64,000 nucleotides of DNA from Pseudomonas chlororaphis subsp. aurantiaca (GCF_013466605.1 NZ_CP059162.1:5890001-5954000), one strand, 5' to 3'; numbered from the stretch's first letter, positions 7,270 through 18,590 are shown. Numbers and translations: made by a program. The notes: generated by a model from the letters alone, not told the origin.

Positions 7270-10207
7270 CCTGACCCAGATGATCCTGATCAGCGCCGCG
7301 TACCTGCTGGTGCTGTTCGGGGTGGCCTGGATCAGCGAACGCGGCATGATCCCGCGCTCGATCATCCGCCACCCGCTGACCTACACCCTGTCCCTCGGGG
7401 TCTACGCCAGCGCCTGGGCCTTTTACGGCACGGTTGGCCTGGCCTATCAGTACGGCTACGGTTTTCTTTCCAGTTATCTTGGGGTTTCCGGCGCCTTCCT
7501 GCTGGCGCCGGTGCTGCTTTACCCGATCCTGAAAATCACCCGCACCTATCAACTGTCGTCGCTGGCCGACCTGTTCGCCTTCCGTTTTCGCAGCACCTGG
7601 GCCGGCGCGCTGACCACGGTGATCATGCTGGTCGGTGTATTGCCCCTTCTGGCCTTGCAGATCCAGGCGGTCGCGGACTCCATCGGCATCCTCACCCGCG
7701 AGCCGGTGCAGCACCGGGTTGCCCTGAGTTTCTGTGCACTGATCACTCTGTTCACCATCTTCTTCGGCTCCCGGCACATCGCCACCCGGGAAAAACACGA
7801 AGGCCTGGTGTTCGCCATCGCCTTCGAGTCGGTGATCAAGCTGATCGCCATCGGCGGTGTCGGCCTCTATGCCCTGTACGGCGTGTTCGATGGCCCGCAA
7901 CAGCTGGAACTCTGGCTGCTGCAGAACCAGACCGCCCTCGCCGCCCTGCATACACCGCTGCAGGAAGGACCGTGGCGCACCCTGCTGCTGGTGTTCTTCG
8001 CCTCGGCGATCGTGATGCCGCACATGTACCACATGACCTTCACCGAGAACCTCAACCCGCGCTCGCTGGTCAGTGCCAGTTGGGGCCTGCCGCTGTTCCT
8101 GTTGCTGATGAGCCTGGCGGTGCCACTGATCCTCTGGGCCGGCCTGAAACTGGGCGCCACCACCAACCCCGAGTACTTCACCCTCGGCATCGGTATCGCC
8201 GCCAACAAGCCGGCATTGGCCTTGATGGCCTACATTGGTGGGCTTTCCGCCGCCAGCGGCCTGATCATCGTCACCACCCTGGCGCTGTCGGGGATGGCCC
8301 TCAACCATCTGGTGCTGCCGCTGTATCAGCCACCGGCCGAAGGCAACATCTACCGCTGGCTGAAATGGACCCGCCGCGCGCTGATCGTGGCCATCATCAT
8401 GGCCGGCTATGCCTTTTACCTGCTGCTGGGGGTCGAGCAGGACCTGGCCAACCTCGGCATCGTGGCCTTTGTCGCGACCCTGCAGTTCCTCCCCGGCGTG
8501 CTCTCGGTGCTGTACTGGCCGACCGCCAACCGACGCGGCTTCATCGCCGGGCTGATGGCCGGGACACTGGTGTGGCTGGTGACCATGCTACTGCCGTTAA
8601 TCGGCAACCTGCAGGGCTTCTATATACCGCTGCTGAACATGATCTACGTGCTGGACGACACCAGTTGGCACATGGCGGCCATCGCCTCGCTGGCCGCCAA
8701 CGTCCTGATGTTCACCCTGATTTCACTGTTCACCAACGCCAGCTCCGAAGAGGCCAGCGCCGCCGAAGCCTGCGCGGTGGACAACGTGCGCCGGCCACAA
8801 CGTCGCGAACTGCATGCCGCCTCGCCCCAGGAGTTCGCCACCCAGCTGGCCAAGCCCCTGGGCGCCAAGGCCGCGCAGAAGGAAGTCGAGCAGGCGCTGC
8901 GCGACCTGTACCTGCCCTTCGACGAGCGTCGCCCCTATGCCCTGCGCCGCTTGCGCGACCGCATCGAAGCCAACCTCTCCGGCCTGATGGGCCCCAGTGT
9001 GGCCCAGGACATGGTGGAAACCTTCCTGCCCTACAAGGCCGGCGGCGAAAACTACGTGACCGAAGACATTCACTTCATCGAAAGCCGGCTCGAGGACTAC
9101 CACTCGCGCCTGACCGGCCTGGCCGCCGAGCTCGATGCCTTGCGCCGCTACCACCGCCAGACCTTGCAAGAACTGCCGATGGGCGTCTGCTCCCTGGCCA
9201 AGGACCAGGAAATCCTCATGTGGAACAAGGCCATGGAAGAGCTGACCAGCATTCCGGCGCAGCATGTGGTCGGTTCGCGCCTGAGCACCATCGCCGATCC
9301 CTGGAGAGAGCTGCTGCAAGGCTTCATCAACGTCCCCGACGAACATCTGCATAAGCAGCACCTGGCCCTCGACGGCCAGACCCGCTGGCTGAACCTGCAC
9401 AAGGCCGCCATCGACGAACCCCTGGCCCCGGGCAACAGCGGCCTGGTGCTGCTGGTGGAAGACCTGACCGAAACCCAGATGCTCGAAGACAAGCTGGTGC
9501 ATTCCGAGCGGTTGGCCAGCATCGGTCGCCTGGCCGCCGGCGTGGCCCACGAAATCGGCAACCCGATCACCGGTATCGCCTGCCTGGCGCAGAACCTGCG
9601 CGAAGAGCGCGAAGAGGACGGCGAACTCACCGAAATCAGTGGCCAGATCCTCGAGCAGACCAAGCGCGTGTCGCGCATCGTCCAGTCGCTGATGAGCTTC
9701 GCCCACGCCGGCAGCCACCAGCACAACGACGAAGCCGTGTGCCTGGCCGAGGTCGCGCAGGATGCCATTGGCCTGCTGGCGCTGAACCGACGAAATTTCG
9801 AAGTGCAGTTCTTTAACCTGTGCGATCCGGACCACTGGGTCGACGGCGACCCGCAGCGGCTCGCCCAGGTACTGATCAACCTGCTATCCAATGCCCGCGA
9901 CGCCTCACCGGCGGGCAGCGCTGTACGGGTCAAGAGCGAGGCCGGCGAACACACGATCGACCTGATCGTCGAAGACGAAGGCAGCGGCATCCCATCGAGC
10001 ATCATGGATCGACTGTTCGAACCCTTCTTCACCACCAAGGATCCGGGCGAAGGCACCGGACTGGGCCTTGCACTGGTCTATTCCATCGTTGAAGAGCATT
10101 ATGGACAAATCACCATCGACAGCCCGGCTGACACCGAAAGCCAACGCGGCACCCGTATCCGGGTGACCTTACCGCGTCATGTCGAAGCGACGTCCGCTGT
10201 GAACTGA
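7253..10207 (+). CDS. cbrA: CbrA sensor histidine kinase with transporter domain
   Basis: A 984-residue membrane sensor of the CbrAB two-component system controlling carbon/nitrogen balance and amino-acid use. The N-terminal ~500 residues are a Na+/solute-symporter-like domain with about 13 membrane helices. A linker and PAS region (about 620-720) follows. The phosphoacceptor is His766 in GVAHEIGNP. The kinase domain has an N-box [17 protein letters not shown] and [10 protein letters not shown]. The start is 7253 or 7259, both inside cbrX. It partners with CbrB, 22 nt downstream. Histidine transport has been shown for CbrA of another Pseudomonas; this is not visible in sequence. Confidence 0.98.
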   Translation: MPMSFSLTQMILISAAYLLVLFGVAWISERGMIPRSIIRHPLTYTLSLGVYASAWAFYGTVGLAYQYGYGFLSSYLGVSGAFLLAPVLLYPILKITRTYQLSSLADLFAFRFRSTWAGALTTVIMLVGVLPLLALQIQAVADSIGILTREPVQHRVALSFCALITLFTIFFGSRHIATREKHEGLVFAIAFESVIKLIAIGGVGLYALYGVFDGPQQLELWLLQNQTALAALHTPLQEGPWRTLLLVFFASAIVMPHMYHMTFTENLNPRSLVSASWGLPLFLLLMSLAVPLILWAGLKLGATTNPEYFTLGIGIAANKPALALMAYIGGLSAASGLIIVTTLALSGMALNHLVLPLYQPPAEGNIYRWLKWTRRALIVAIIMAGYAFYLLLGVEQDLANLGIVAFVATLQFLPGVLSVLYWPTANRRGFIAGLMAGTLVWLVTMLLPLIGNLQGFYIPLLNMIYVLDDTSWHMAAIASLAANVLMFTLISLFTNASSEEASAAEACAVDNVRRPQRRELHAASPQEFATQLAKPLGAKAAQKEVEQALRDLYLPFDERRPYALRRLRDRIEANLSGLMGPSVAQDMVETFLPYKAGGENYVTEDIHFIESRLEDYHSRLTGLAAELDALRRYHRQTLQELPMGVCSLAKDQEILMWNKAMEELTSIPAQHVVGSRLSTIADPWRELLQGFINVPDEHLHKQHLALDGQTRWLNLHKAAIDEPLAPGNSGLVLLVEDLTETQMLEDKLVHSERLASIGRLAAGVAHEIGNPITGIACLAQNLREEREEDGELTEISGQILEQTKRVSRIVQSLMSFAHAGSHQHNDEAVCLAEVAQDAIGLLALNRRNFEVQFFNLCDPDHWVDGDPQRLAQVLINLLSNARDASPAGSAVRVKSEAGEHTIDLIVEDEGSGIPSSIMDRLFEPFFTTKDPGEGTGLGLALVYSIVEEHYGQITIDSPADTESQRGTRIRVTLPRHVEATSAVN

Positions 10208-10229
10208 GACCGTCGAGAGAATCGAATCA

Positions 10230-11666
10230 ATGCCGCACATTTTGATCGTCGAAGACGAAACAATTATCCGCTCCGCCTTGCGCCGCCTGCTGGAACGCAA
10301 CCAGTACCAAGTCAGCGAAGCCGGTTCCGTGCAGGAAGCACAAGAGCGTTTCAGCATTCCCACGTTCGACCTGATCGTCAGCGACCTGCGCTTGCCAGGC
10401 GCCCCCGGCACCGAGCTGATCAAGCTCGGCCAGGGCACCCCGGTGCTGATCATGACCAGCTACGCCAGCCTGCGCTCGGCGGTCGACTCGATGAAGATGG
10501 GCGCGGTGGACTACATCGCCAAGCCTTTCGATCACGACGAAATGCTCCAGGCCGTGGCGCGCATCCTGCGCGACCGCCAGACCGCGCAGAGCAGCCCCAA
10601 CGAGCGGCCGGCCACCAAGTCGGGCAACGGCGCGGACAAGGCCGGTGCTAACGCCAGCAACGGCGAAATCGGCATCATCGGTTCCTGCCCACCGATGCAG
10701 GACCTGTACAGCAAGATCCGCAAGGTCGCCCCGACAGACTCCAATGTACTGATCCAAGGCGAATCCGGGACCGGCAAGGAACTGGTGGCCCGCGCCCTGC
10801 ACAACCTGTCCAAGCGCGCCAAGGCGCCGATGATCTCGGTGAACTGCGCGGCCATTCCGGAAACCCTGATCGAGTCCGAGCTGTTCGGCCACGAAAAAGG
10901 CGCCTTCACCGGTGCCAGCGCCGGGCGCGCCGGCCTGGTGGAAGCGGCGGACGGCGGCACCTTGTTCCTCGACGAAATCGGCGAATTGCCGCTCGAAGCC
11001 CAGGCCCGCCTGTTGCGCGTGCTGCAGGAAGGCGAGATCCGCCGGGTCGGCTCGGTGCAGTCGCAGAAGGTCGATGTGCGCCTGATCGCCGCGACCCACC
11101 GCGACCTCAAGAGCTTGGCCAAGATCGGCCAGTTCCGTGAAGACCTGTATTACCGCCTGCACGTGATTGCCCTGAAACTGCCAGCCCTGCGCGAACGCGG
11201 CGCCGACGTCAACGAAATCGCCAATGCCTTCCTCGCCCGCCAGAGCGCACGCGTGGGCCGCACGGACCTGAAGTTCGCCCCGGACGCCGAGCAAGCCATT
11301 CGCCATTACTCTTGGCCGGGTAACGTTCGCGAACTGGAAAACGCCGTCGAGCGCTCGGTCATCCTGTGCGAAAGCCCGGAAATCTCCGCGGATCTGCTGG
11401 GTATCGATATCGAACTGAGCGATCTGGAAGACGATGAATTCATCGGCCTGGCGCCCCAGGCCGCCAACGCCAACAACAGCAGCCACGAGCCGGCCGAAGA
11501 CCTGTCGCTGGAAGACTACTTCCAGCATTTCGTCCTCGAACACCAGGACCACATGACCGAGACCGAACTGGCACGCAAACTGGGCGTCAGCCGCAAATGC
11601 CTGTGGGAACGTCGCCAGCGCCTGGGTATCCCACGACGCAAGACCGGGGTCGCCAGCGAAAGCTGA
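10230..11666 (+). CDS. cbrB: CbrB sigma54-dependent response regulator
   Basis: A 478-residue NtrC-family activator. The receiver domain has the phosphoacceptor Asp52 in IVSDLRLPG. The AAA+ domain has Walker A GESGTGKE (about 177-184), the sigma54-contact loop GAFTGAS (about 223-229) and a Walker B-like [11 protein letters not shown] Fis-type helix-turn-helix lies at the C-terminus ([21 protein letters not shown]). Phosphorylated by CbrA, it activates sigma54 promoters, chiefly crcZ, whose promoter lies 170 nt past the stop. It forms an operon with cbrX-cbrA. Confidence 0.98.
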   Translation: MPHILIVEDETIIRSALRRLLERNQYQVSEAGSVQEAQERFSIPTFDLIVSDLRLPGAPGTELIKLGQGTPVLIMTSYASLRSAVDSMKMGAVDYIAKPFDHDEMLQAVARILRDRQTAQSSPNERPATKSGNGADKAGANASNGEIGIIGSCPPMQDLYSKIRKVAPTDSNVLIQGESGTGKELVARALHNLSKRAKAPMISVNCAAIPETLIESELFGHEKGAFTGASAGRAGLVEAADGGTLFLDEIGELPLEAQARLLRVLQEGEIRRVGSVQSQKVDVRLIAATHRDLKSLAKIGQFREDLYYRLHVIALKLPALRERGADVNEIANAFLARQSARVGRTDLKFAPDAEQAIRHYSWPGNVRELENAVERSVILCESPEISADLLGIDIELSDLEDDEFIGLAPQAANANNSSHEPAEDLSLEDYFQHFVLEHQDHMTETELARKLGVSRKCLWERRQRLGIPRRKTGVASES

Positions 11667-11675
11667 AGCCCGGCG

Positions 11676-11761
11676 GTAACGGGTTGCAGGTAACACGCGA
11701 CCTTGTGAAAAAACTGTTACCTCAGTCATTTCACGTAACAAAAGCCGGGGCTTACGGTAAC
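11676..11761. promoter_or_regulatory. Cluster of GTAAC/GTTAC half-sites (candidate CbrB sites)
   Basis: Five copies occur: 11676-11680, 11690-11694, 11716-11720 (inverted), 11735-11739 and 11757-11761, ending 78 nt upstream of the crcZ sigma54 element. CbrB upstream activating sites reported at crcZ contain repeated GTTAC-type half-sites. The last copy lies in the loop of the cbrB terminator. Binding is inferred. Confidence 0.6.
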
Positions 11762-11779
11762 GAAGCCCCGGCTTTTTTT
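11740..11779 (+). terminator. Terminator of the cbrAB operon
   Basis: A 13-bp perfect stem, AAAGCCGGGGCTT with its complement AAGCCCCGGCTTT, has a 9-nt loop and is followed by a T-run. Confidence 0.93.
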
Positions 11780-11838
11780 CGCCTGGAGAAACCTCCGAAC
11801 CGCGCCTAACCCCTTGTTTTACTGGGCCTCGCAAAAGT

Positions 11839-11854
11839 TGGCACGGCACCTGCT
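11839..11854 (+). promoter_or_regulatory. Sigma54 promoter of crcZ
   Basis: TGGCACGGCACCTGCT fits the -24/-12 consensus, with GG and GC elements at the canonical distance. Transcription should start about 11-13 nt after the GC, near 11865. Confidence 0.88.
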
Positions 11855-11865
11855 ATATGTTTTGG

Positions 11866-12232
11866 TACAAGAACAATAACAAGCAATGCATAAGACAATA
11901 AAAATAAGACGAATCGACTCACGCACAATAAAAACAACACGGCGGAGGCGCAGCTAACTGATTCTTTTGGAGAGGCGTTGTCATTGGGGCTTGCCCCACA
12001 ACCAGGCCGAGAACAACAAAAACTGCCCTAAGGCAGAGCCTGAACTGGTTGGATCATTGATCATCGCAACACAGCGACCAAAGCAATCCGTTTGCTCTTG
12101 GCTCCCGATTGGGAGGGTCACTCTGGGTTAACCAGGTGACAAGGGCGTTAAACAAAAACAAGAAGCCCGAAACCAATAATAAAAATAGAGCACGCAAACA
12201 CTTCTGGGGGAGCTTCGGCTCCCCTTGTGGTT
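11866..12232 (+). ncRNA. crcZ: CrcZ, Hfq/Crc-sequestering small RNA
   Basis: The position (cbrB-crcZ-pcnB), sigma54 promoter and size (~370 nt) match CrcZ, which relieves carbon catabolite repression by titrating Hfq with Crc. At least six A-rich CA motifs of the AAnAAnAA type are visible, near 11870, 11895, 11924, 12011, 12151 and 12171. The 3' end is set by a GGGGAGC/GCTCCCC hairpin with a TTCG loop at 12207-12224. The 5' end is estimated from the promoter, so both ends are approximate. Confidence 0.88.
12207..12232 (+). terminator. CrcZ terminator hairpin
   Basis: A 7-bp GC-rich stem with a stable TTCG tetraloop is followed by TTGTGGTTT. The T-tract is interrupted. Confidence 0.7.
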
Positions 12233-12401
12233 TGCGCGATTACGGTTTTACTCACGCAAAGCCCCGCCAACCCGCGCTCCAAAGCTCCGCGCACGACTCG
12301 CCTCAGCTTCCTACACCATCCCCCGACTAAATGCTAGAATCCCCGCCCATCATGCGGTCATTCTTCGTTATGGCCGAACATTCCTTCAAACAGTGCATCC
12401 C

Positions 12402-13805
12402 ATGCTGAAGAAGTTGTTCCAGTCATTCCGTTCTCCCATGCGTCGTACGCAACACAAACGCAGCACGCCTGAAGTGCTCAACAGCAGCCAACATTCGCTG
12501 CAACGCGCCCAGTTCAGCCGTTATGCGGTGAACATCGTCGAACGCCTGCAGAACGCTGGCTACCAGGCCTACCTGGTCGGCGGTTGCGTGCGCGACATGC
12601 TGCTCAATATCACCCCCAAGGATTTCGACGTCGCCACCAGCGCCACGCCGGAACAGGTGCGGGCCGAATTCCGCAACGCCCGGATCATCGGCCGCCGGTT
12701 CAAGCTGGTGCATATCCACTTCGGACGCGAAATCATCGAGGTCGCGACCTTCCGCGCCAATCATCCGCAAAACGATGAAGAGGAAGACAGCAACCAGTCC
12801 TCGCGCAACGAAAGCGGGCGCATCCTGCGCGACAACGTGTACGGCACCCTCGAAGAGGACGCCCAGCGCCGCGACTTCACCATCAATGCCCTGTATTACG
12901 ATCCGGTCAGCGAGCGCATCCTCGACTACGCCAACGGCGTACACGACATCCGCAATCATCTGGTCCGCCTGATCGGCGATCCACGCCAGCGCTACCAGGA
13001 AGATCCGGTACGCATGCTGCGGGCCGTGCGCTTCGCCGCCAAGCTGGATTTCGGTATCGAGAAACACACCGCCACGCCGATCCGCGACCTGGCCCCTATG
13101 CTGCGGGAAATCCCTTCGGCACGTCTGTTCGAGGAAGTGCTCAAGCTATTCCTGTCCGGCCATGCCGCCGACACCTTCGAGATGCTGGTCGACCTGCAAC
13201 TGTTCGATCCGCTGTTCCCGGCCAGCGCCGAGGCGCTGGAGTACAACCCGACCTACACCCACACGCTGATCAGCGAAGCCCTGATCAATACCGACCTGCG
13301 CATCAAGCAGAACAAGCCGGTCACCCCGGCTTTCCTGTTCGCCGCGCTGCTGTGGCCTGCCCTGCCGGCTCGCGTGCTGCGCCTCCAGGAACGCGGCATG
13401 CCGCCGATTCCGGCGATGCAGGAAGCTGCTCACGAATTGATCAGCGAACAGTGCCAGCGCATTGCCATTCCAAAACGCTTCACCATGCCGATCCGCGAAA
13501 TCTGGGACATGCAGGAACGCCTGCCACGTCGCAGCGGCAAGCGCGCCGACCAGTTGCTGGACAACCCGCGGTTCCGCGCCGGTTATGACTTCCTGCTGCT
13601 GCGCGAAAGCGCAGGCGAGCAGACCGATGGCCTGGGCGAATGGTGGACCGACTATCAGGACGCCAACGACGCCGGTCGCCGCGACATGATTCGCGACCTG
13701 AGCGGCAAGGACGAAGCCGGCACGGGCCCGCGCAAGCGTCGTCGCAGCAGTGGCGCCAAACGCAAGCGCGCCACCGCCGGCGCACCGAGCGCTTCCGGCG
13801 AATAA
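12402..13805 (+). CDS. pcnB: Poly(A) polymerase I
   Basis: A 467-residue class II nucleotidyltransferase that adds 3' poly(A) tails to RNA and promotes decay. The catalytic head has LVGGCVRDMLLN followed by DFDVAT, whose Asp pair binds metal. An RNA-binding helix region follows (about 150-330). The C-terminus is strongly basic (RKRRRS, KRKRA). The start at 12402 (MLKKLFQSF) is chosen because the longer frame from 12225 would begin inside crcZ. It forms an operon with folK, 4 nt downstream. Confidence 0.96.
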   Translation: MLKKLFQSFRSPMRRTQHKRSTPEVLNSSQHSLQRAQFSRYAVNIVERLQNAGYQAYLVGGCVRDMLLNITPKDFDVATSATPEQVRAEFRNARIIGRRFKLVHIHFGREIIEVATFRANHPQNDEEEDSNQSSRNESGRILRDNVYGTLEEDAQRRDFTINALYYDPVSERILDYANGVHDIRNHLVRLIGDPRQRYQEDPVRMLRAVRFAAKLDFGIEKHTATPIRDLAPMLREIPSARLFEEVLKLFLSGHAADTFEMLVDLQLFDPLFPASAEALEYNPTYTHTLISEALINTDLRIKQNKPVTPAFLFAALLWPALPARVLRLQERGMPPIPAMQEAAHELISEQCQRIAIPKRFTMPIREIWDMQERLPRRSGKRADQLLDNPRFRAGYDFLLLRESAGEQTDGLGEWWTDYQDANDAGRRDMIRDLSGKDEAGTGPRKRRRSSGAKRKRATAGAPSASGE

Positions 13806-13809
13806 CCCG

Positions 13810-14289
13810 ATGGAACGCATCTACATCGGCATGGGCAGCAACCTGGCTGCCCCGGCGGAACAATTGCGCAGCGCGATCGACGCGCTGGCACAATTGCCAC
13901 ACAGCCAACTAGCGGGAGTCTCGGCCTTCTATCAAAGCGACTCCCTGCTGCCCGGCCAACCGCGCTACACCAACGCCGTGGCCGCCCTGGACAGCAGCCT
14001 CGCGCCTCTCGAACTGCTGGACGCGCTGCAAGCCATCGAAAACGGCCAAGGCCGCGAGCGCCTCGAGCGCTGGGGGCCGCGCACCCTGGACCTGGATATC
14101 CTGCTGTTCGGCGATCGCCTGATCGACGAACCGCGGCTCAAGGTCCCGCATTACCACATGCAGGCCCGGGCCTTCGTCCTCTATCCCCTGGCCGAACTGG
14201 CCCCCGCCGACCTGCAATTGGCCGACGGCCGCCACCTGCGCGATCTGCTCGCCGCCTGCCCATTTGTCGGCCTGGAACGTCTGGCCTGA
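13810..14289 (+). CDS. folK: HPPK, 6-hydroxymethyl-7,8-dihydropterin pyrophosphokinase
   Basis: A 159-residue folate-pathway enzyme transferring pyrophosphate from ATP to hydroxymethyl-dihydropterin. It starts MERIYIGMGSN, with the family motif RWGPRTLDLDILLFG and the metal-binding Asp pair in LDLDI, followed by VPHYHMQARAFVL. The start at 13810 follows the pcnB stop by 4 nt. Its place upstream of panB is usual in Pseudomonas. Confidence 0.97.
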   Translation: MERIYIGMGSNLAAPAEQLRSAIDALAQLPHSQLAGVSAFYQSDSLLPGQPRYTNAVAALDSSLAPLELLDALQAIENGQGRERLERWGPRTLDLDILLFGDRLIDEPRLKVPHYHMQARAFVLYPLAELAPADLQLADGRHLRDLLAACPFVGLERLA

Positions 14290-14305
14290 CTGCTGAAACG
14301 CATCA

Positions 14306-14344
14306 GTTACGGCGGTAACACTCACGCCGTAACAATGCGGTAAC
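14306..14344. promoter_or_regulatory. Cluster of four GTTAC/GTAAC half-sites upstream of panB
   Basis: Copies lie at 14306-14310 (inverted), 14315-14319, 14329-14333 and 14340-14344, with a further GTTAC at 14408-14412. They resemble the cluster before crcZ. No sigma54 element was found nearby, so a role for CbrB is speculative. Confidence 0.35.
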
Positions 14345-14525
14345 ACATGCAATTGACTTCCCGAGTTCTCCTCACGACTATAGGCGTCCCGTTGCCGCCA
14401 ACACGGCGTTACAGGGCGCAATCCAGGCCTTATAAGCACGACAACAGACCGTGCGCCTGTATAGATAAGAATCACGCGCGTTACTCGCAGCAGTTTCCAG
14501 AGCGCCTGAATGAGGACCCTTTTTC

Positions 14526-15326
14526 ATGCCAGACATCACCCTGACCACCCTGCAAGGCCTCAAGCAGAAAGGTGAAAAAATCACCATGCTGACCTGCTAT
14601 GACGCGACCTTCGCCCACACCTGTTGCCAGGCCGGCGTTGAAGTACTGCTGGTGGGCGACTCCCTCGGCATGGTCTTGCAAGGGCACGACAGCACACTGC
14701 CAGTCACTACCGCCGAGATGGCCTACCACGTCGCCGCGGTCAAACGCGGCAACAGTGGCGCCCTGATCCTCGCCGACCTGCCGTTCATGGCCTATGCCAC
14801 CACCGAGCAGGCCCTGAACAACAGCGCCCAACTGATGCAGGCCGGCGCGCACATGATCAAGGTCGAAGGCGCGCTGTGGCTGGCGGAGTCCATCCGCCTG
14901 CTGGCCGAGCGCGGCATACCGGTCTGCGCCCACATGGGTCTGACCCCGCAATCGGTGAACATCCTCGGCGGCTACAAGGTTCAGGGACGTAACGAAAACC
15001 AGGCCCGGCAGATGCGTGCCGATGCCATCGCCCTGGAAGCGGCCGGCGCGGCGATGCTGCTGCTCGAATGCGTGCCGAGCGAACTGGCGGCGGAAATCAC
15101 CCAGGCGGTGAAGATTCCGGTGATCGGCATCGGTGCCGGCAGCGCCACCGACGGTCAGGTGCTGGTTCTGCACGACATGCTGGGCCTGTCCCTGAGCGGT
15201 CGTGCGCCGAAGTTCGTGAAGAACTTCATGGCCGGCCAGGAAAGCATCCAGGCGGCCTTGAGCGCCTATGTCAGTGAGGTCAAGGCCGTGACCTTCCCAG
15301 GCGCCGAACATGGGTTTTCTGCATGA
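14526..15326 (+). CDS. panB: 3-methyl-2-oxobutanoate hydroxymethyltransferase
   Basis: A 266-residue TIM-barrel enzyme forming ketopantoate from 2-ketoisovalerate and methylene-THF, the first step of pantothenate synthesis. Motifs include [22 protein letters not shown] with a metal-binding Asp, GAHMIKVEG and the catalytic-Glu region [11 protein letters not shown]. The start ATG follows a weak purine stretch. Its 3' end overlaps panC by 4 nt (ATGA). Confidence 0.98.
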   Translation: MPDITLTTLQGLKQKGEKITMLTCYDATFAHTCCQAGVEVLLVGDSLGMVLQGHDSTLPVTTAEMAYHVAAVKRGNSGALILADLPFMAYATTEQALNNSAQLMQAGAHMIKVEGALWLAESIRLLAERGIPVCAHMGLTPQSVNILGGYKVQGRNENQARQMRADAIALEAAGAAMLLLECVPSELAAEITQAVKIPVIGIGAGSATDGQVLVLHDMLGLSLSGRAPKFVKNFMAGQESIQAALSAYVSEVKAVTFPGAEHGFSA

Positions 15327-16177
15327 ATACTGTAAAAACCGTACGTGAACTGCGTGCCGCCGTGGCCCGTGCCCGCAGCGAGGGTAAGCGCATCGGCTTC
15401 GTACCGACCATGGGCAACCTGCACAGCGGTCATGCGGCCCTGGTGACCAAGGCAGCCCAGCGAGTGGATTTCGTGGTGGCGAGCATTTTCGTCAACCCGC
15501 TGCAATTCGGCGCTGGCGAAGACCTCGACAAGTACCCGCGAACCCTGGCCGCTGACCAGGAAAAGCTCCTGCAAGCCGGTTGCCATCTGCTGTTCGCCCC
15601 TAGCGTCGAAGAGATGTACCCCGACGGCATGGACGGCCAGACCCGGGTCAGCGTGCCACAACTCTCCGAAGGCCTGTGCGGCGCCAGCCGCCCCGGGCAT
15701 TTCGAAGGGGTGGCCACGGTGGTCAGCAAGCTGTTCAACATGGTGCAGCCGGACCTTGCGGTCTTCGGCCAGAAGGACTTCCAGCAACTGGCGGTGATCC
15801 GCGCCCTGGTGCATGACCTGAACATGCCGATCCAGATCATCGGCGAGCCCACCGTGCGTGCTGCCGACGGCCTCGCGCTGTCGTCGCGCAACGGCTATCT
15901 GAGCGAAGAACAACGTGCCATCGCCCCGGCGATCTATCGTGGCCTGACTCAGATCGCCCAGGCCATCAGCCAGGGTGAGCGGGACTATCCAAAACTGCTG
16001 GACGAGCAGAAACAAGTGCTCGAAGCCGCCGGCTTCCGCCCGGATTACCTGGAAATCCGCCATGCCCGGACCCTGCGCCCGGCCACTGCGCAAGACCGCG
16101 ACCTGGTGATCCTGGCAGCGGCCTATCTGGGCGCTACCCGCCTGATCGACAACCTGCATCTGGACCTCGACGCCTAG
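15323..16177 (+). CDS. panC: Pantothenate synthetase
   Basis: A 284-residue ligase joining pantoate and beta-alanine with ATP through a pantoyl-adenylate. It has the HIGH-like [11 protein letters not shown], an IFVNPLQFG pocket, VFGQKDFQQ and the KMSKS-region SSRNGYLS. It overlaps panB by 4 nt and precedes panD, so the three pantothenate genes form one cluster. Confidence 0.98.
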   Translation: MNTVKTVRELRAAVARARSEGKRIGFVPTMGNLHSGHAALVTKAAQRVDFVVASIFVNPLQFGAGEDLDKYPRTLAADQEKLLQAGCHLLFAPSVEEMYPDGMDGQTRVSVPQLSEGLCGASRPGHFEGVATVVSKLFNMVQPDLAVFGQKDFQQLAVIRALVHDLNMPIQIIGEPTVRAADGLALSSRNGYLSEEQRAIAPAIYRGLTQIAQAISQGERDYPKLLDEQKQVLEAAGFRPDYLEIRHARTLRPATAQDRDLVILAAAYLGATRLIDNLHLDLDA

Positions 16178-16191
16178 GTCCCAAAGGCCGA

Positions 16192-16217
16192 TTGCCCGAA
16201 GCCCGACCTTCGGGCAA
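16192..16217. repeat. Perfect 10-bp inverted repeat between panC and panD
   Basis: TTGCCCGAAG and CTTCGGGCAA flank a 6-nt loop just after panC. No T-run follows, so it may attenuate or stabilise the message rather than terminate it. Confidence 0.6.
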
Positions 16218-16286
16218 ACTGCCGCCGCCCGGGGCCTGCTGCGATGCTGCGGGCCCTGTTCGAGGACCTGACCGAGAGAACCACTC

Positions 16287-16667
16287 ATGCACGCCATCAT
16301 GCTCAAGGCCAAGCTGCATCGCGCCGAAGTCACCCACGCTGTGCTCGACTACGAAGGCTCCTGCGCCATCGACGGCGAGTGGCTGGACTTGTCCGGTATC
16401 CGTGAGTACGAACAGATCCAGATCTACAACGTCGACAATGGCGAACGCTTCACCACCTACGCCATTCGTGGCGAGGAAGGCTCGCGCATGATCTCGGTCA
16501 ACGGTGCCGCCGCGCACAAGGCCAAGGTTGGCGACCGGGTGATCATCTGCGCTTACGCTCACTACAGCGAAGCCGAACTGCTCAACTTCAAGCCGCGCAT
16601 GCTCTATATGGCGCCGGGCAACGAGCTGAGCCACACCAGCCACTCCATTCCGGTTCAGGTCGCCTGA
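16287..16667 (+). CDS. panD: Aspartate 1-decarboxylase proenzyme
   Basis: A 126-residue pyruvoyl-dependent enzyme making beta-alanine from aspartate. The self-cleavage site Gly24-Ser25 lies in DYEGSCAID; Ser25 becomes the pyruvoyl group. Later [12 protein letters not shown] and VIICAYAHY are typical. It is separated from panC by 109 nt with a hairpin, so its expression may be partly uncoupled. Confidence 0.97.
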   Translation: MHAIMLKAKLHRAEVTHAVLDYEGSCAIDGEWLDLSGIREYEQIQIYNVDNGERFTTYAIRGEEGSRMISVNGAAAHKAKVGDRVIICAYAHYSEAELLNFKPRMLYMAPGNELSHTSHSIPVQVA

Positions 16668-16719
16668 GCCCCAGTCATTCTCACCCCTGAAATCCCGCTC
16701 GTTGCGCGGCTCTGAGGCG

Positions 16720-16738
16720 CCGGTATAAAAAGTACCGG
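16720..16738. repeat. Short inverted repeat after panD
   Basis: CCGGTA and TACCGG flank TAAAAAG. This is a weak hairpin in the panD-pgi spacer and its function is unknown. Confidence 0.35.
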
Positions 16739-16905
16739 TCGCAGGTCAGACAAAGCCAAGACAGATCAGCACGCGAGAGTTACTGTAATCGCCCTGCGTG
16801 CTTAATCGTGTCAGCGCAGGTTTGACCGAACGTTATTCTTCAAGCAGGACGTTCCGGGCTTTTCAGTGTCCAACAGGCAGTTCAAGTAAAAGGAAAACCG
16901 CAGCG

Positions 16906-18570
16906 ATGGCGTACTACCGCACTCCTCACGACGTTACCGCTCTGCCCGCCTGGCAAGCGTTGAATGACCACCGCCAAGCCATGCAGGATTTCAGCATGCG
17001 CGAGGCCTTTAATGCCGACCCGCAGCGCTTTCATCAATTCAGCCTCAGCGGCTGTGGGCTTTTTCTCGATTACTCGAAGAACCTGATCACCTCCGAAACC
17101 CGCAACCTGTTGGTGGGCCTGGCCAATGAAGCCGGTCTGCAGGACGCGATCAAGGCGCTGTTCGCCGGTGAGCTGGTCAACTCTTCCGAAGGCCGTCCGG
17201 CCCTGCACACCGCCCTGCGCCGTCCAGTGGGCGACAAGCTGTCGGTCAACGGCGTCAACGTGATGCCGGAAGTGCACAAGGTGCTGAACCAGATCACCGA
17301 ACTGGTCGGGCGTATCCATGACGGCCTGTGGCGTGGCTACACCGAGAAGCCGATCACCGACGTGGTGAACATCGGCATCGGCGGTTCCTTCCTCGGCCCC
17401 GAGCTGGTGTCCGAAGCCCTGTTGTCCTACGCCCAGAAAGGCGTGCGTTGCCATTACCTGGCCAATATCGACGGCAGCGAGTTCCACGAACTGTCGTCGA
17501 AGATCCGCGCCGAAACCACGCTGTTCATCGTCTCGTCGAAATCCTTCAACACCCTGGAAACCCTGAAGAACGCCCAGGCCGCACGCGCCTGGTACCTGGC
17601 TCAGGGCGGTTCCGAGGCCGAGCTGTATCGCCACTTCATCGCGGTATCGAGCAACAACGCCGCGGCCGTGGCCTTCGGCATCCGTGAAGAGAACATTTTC
17701 CCGATGTGGGACTGGGTTGGCGGGCGTTACTCGCTGTGGTCAGCCATCGGCCTGCCGATCGCCCTGGCCATCGGCATGTCCAACTTCAAGGAACTGCTGT
17801 CCGGCGCCTACACCATGGACCAGCACTTCCAGACCGCGCCGTTCGAGCAGAACATGCCGGTCCTCCTGGCCCTGCTGGGCGTGTGGTACGGCAATTTCTG
17901 GGGTGCGCAAAGCCACGCGATCCTGCCGTACGACCACTACCTGCGCAACATCACCAAGCACTTGCAGCAGCTGGACATGGAATCCAACGGCAAGAGCGTG
18001 CGCCAGGACGGCACGCCGGTTTCCACCGACACCGGCCCGGTGATCTGGGGTGGCGTGGGCTGCAACGGTCAGCACGCGTACCACCAGTTGTTGCACCAGG
18101 GCACCCAGCTGATCCCGGCCGACTTCATCGTGCCTATCGTCAGCTTCAACCCGGTGGCCGACCATCACCAGTGGCTGTACGCCAACTGCCTGTCGCAAAG
18201 CCAGGCGCTGATGCTCGGCAAGACCCGCGCCGAGGCCGAGGCCGAGCTGCGTGAAAAAGGCATGAGCGAGGCCGAAGTCCAGAAACTGGCACCGCACAAG
18301 GTGATCCCGGGCAACCGTCCGAGCAACACCCTGGTGGTCGAACGCATCAGTCCGCGCCGCCTGGGCGCGCTGGTGGCGATGTACGAACACAAGGTTTTCG
18401 TGCAGAGCGTGATCTGGGGCATCAACGCCTTCGACCAATGGGGCGTGGAGCTGGGCAAAGAGCTGGGCAAGGGCGTCTACAACCGCCTGGTCGGCAGCGA
18501 AGAAACCCCGGCCGAAGATGCTTCGACCCAGGGCCTGATCAACTACTTCCGCGGTCGCCACCGCGGCTGA
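16906..18570 (+). CDS. pgi: Glucose-6-phosphate isomerase
   Basis: A 554-residue enzyme interconverting glucose-6-P and fructose-6-P. Signature segments are [14 protein letters not shown] and [15 protein letters not shown] with the catalytic His; [12 protein letters not shown] lines the phosphate site. The start at 16906 (MAYYRTPHD) follows AGTAAAAGGAAAACC. The longer frame from 16798 lacks family similarity. In Pseudomonas, which uses Entner-Doudoroff, it serves gluconeogenesis and sugar-nucleotide supply, including mannose precursors for the psl operon downstream. Confidence 0.98.
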   Translation: MAYYRTPHDVTALPAWQALNDHRQAMQDFSMREAFNADPQRFHQFSLSGCGLFLDYSKNLITSETRNLLVGLANEAGLQDAIKALFAGELVNSSEGRPALHTALRRPVGDKLSVNGVNVMPEVHKVLNQITELVGRIHDGLWRGYTEKPITDVVNIGIGGSFLGPELVSEALLSYAQKGVRCHYLANIDGSEFHELSSKIRAETTLFIVSSKSFNTLETLKNAQAARAWYLAQGGSEAELYRHFIAVSSNNAAAVAFGIREENIFPMWDWVGGRYSLWSAIGLPIALAIGMSNFKELLSGAYTMDQHFQTAPFEQNMPVLLALLGVWYGNFWGAQSHAILPYDHYLRNITKHLQQLDMESNGKSVRQDGTPVSTDTGPVIWGGVGCNGQHAYHQLLHQGTQLIPADFIVPIVSFNPVADHHQWLYANCLSQSQALMLGKTRAEAEAELREKGMSEAEVQKLAPHKVIPGNRPSNTLVVERISPRRLGALVAMYEHKVFVQSVIWGINAFDQWGVELGKELGKGVYNRLVGSEETPAEDASTQGLINYFRGRHRG

Positions 18571-18590
18571 TAGCCCGCTGAAATCCCCCT

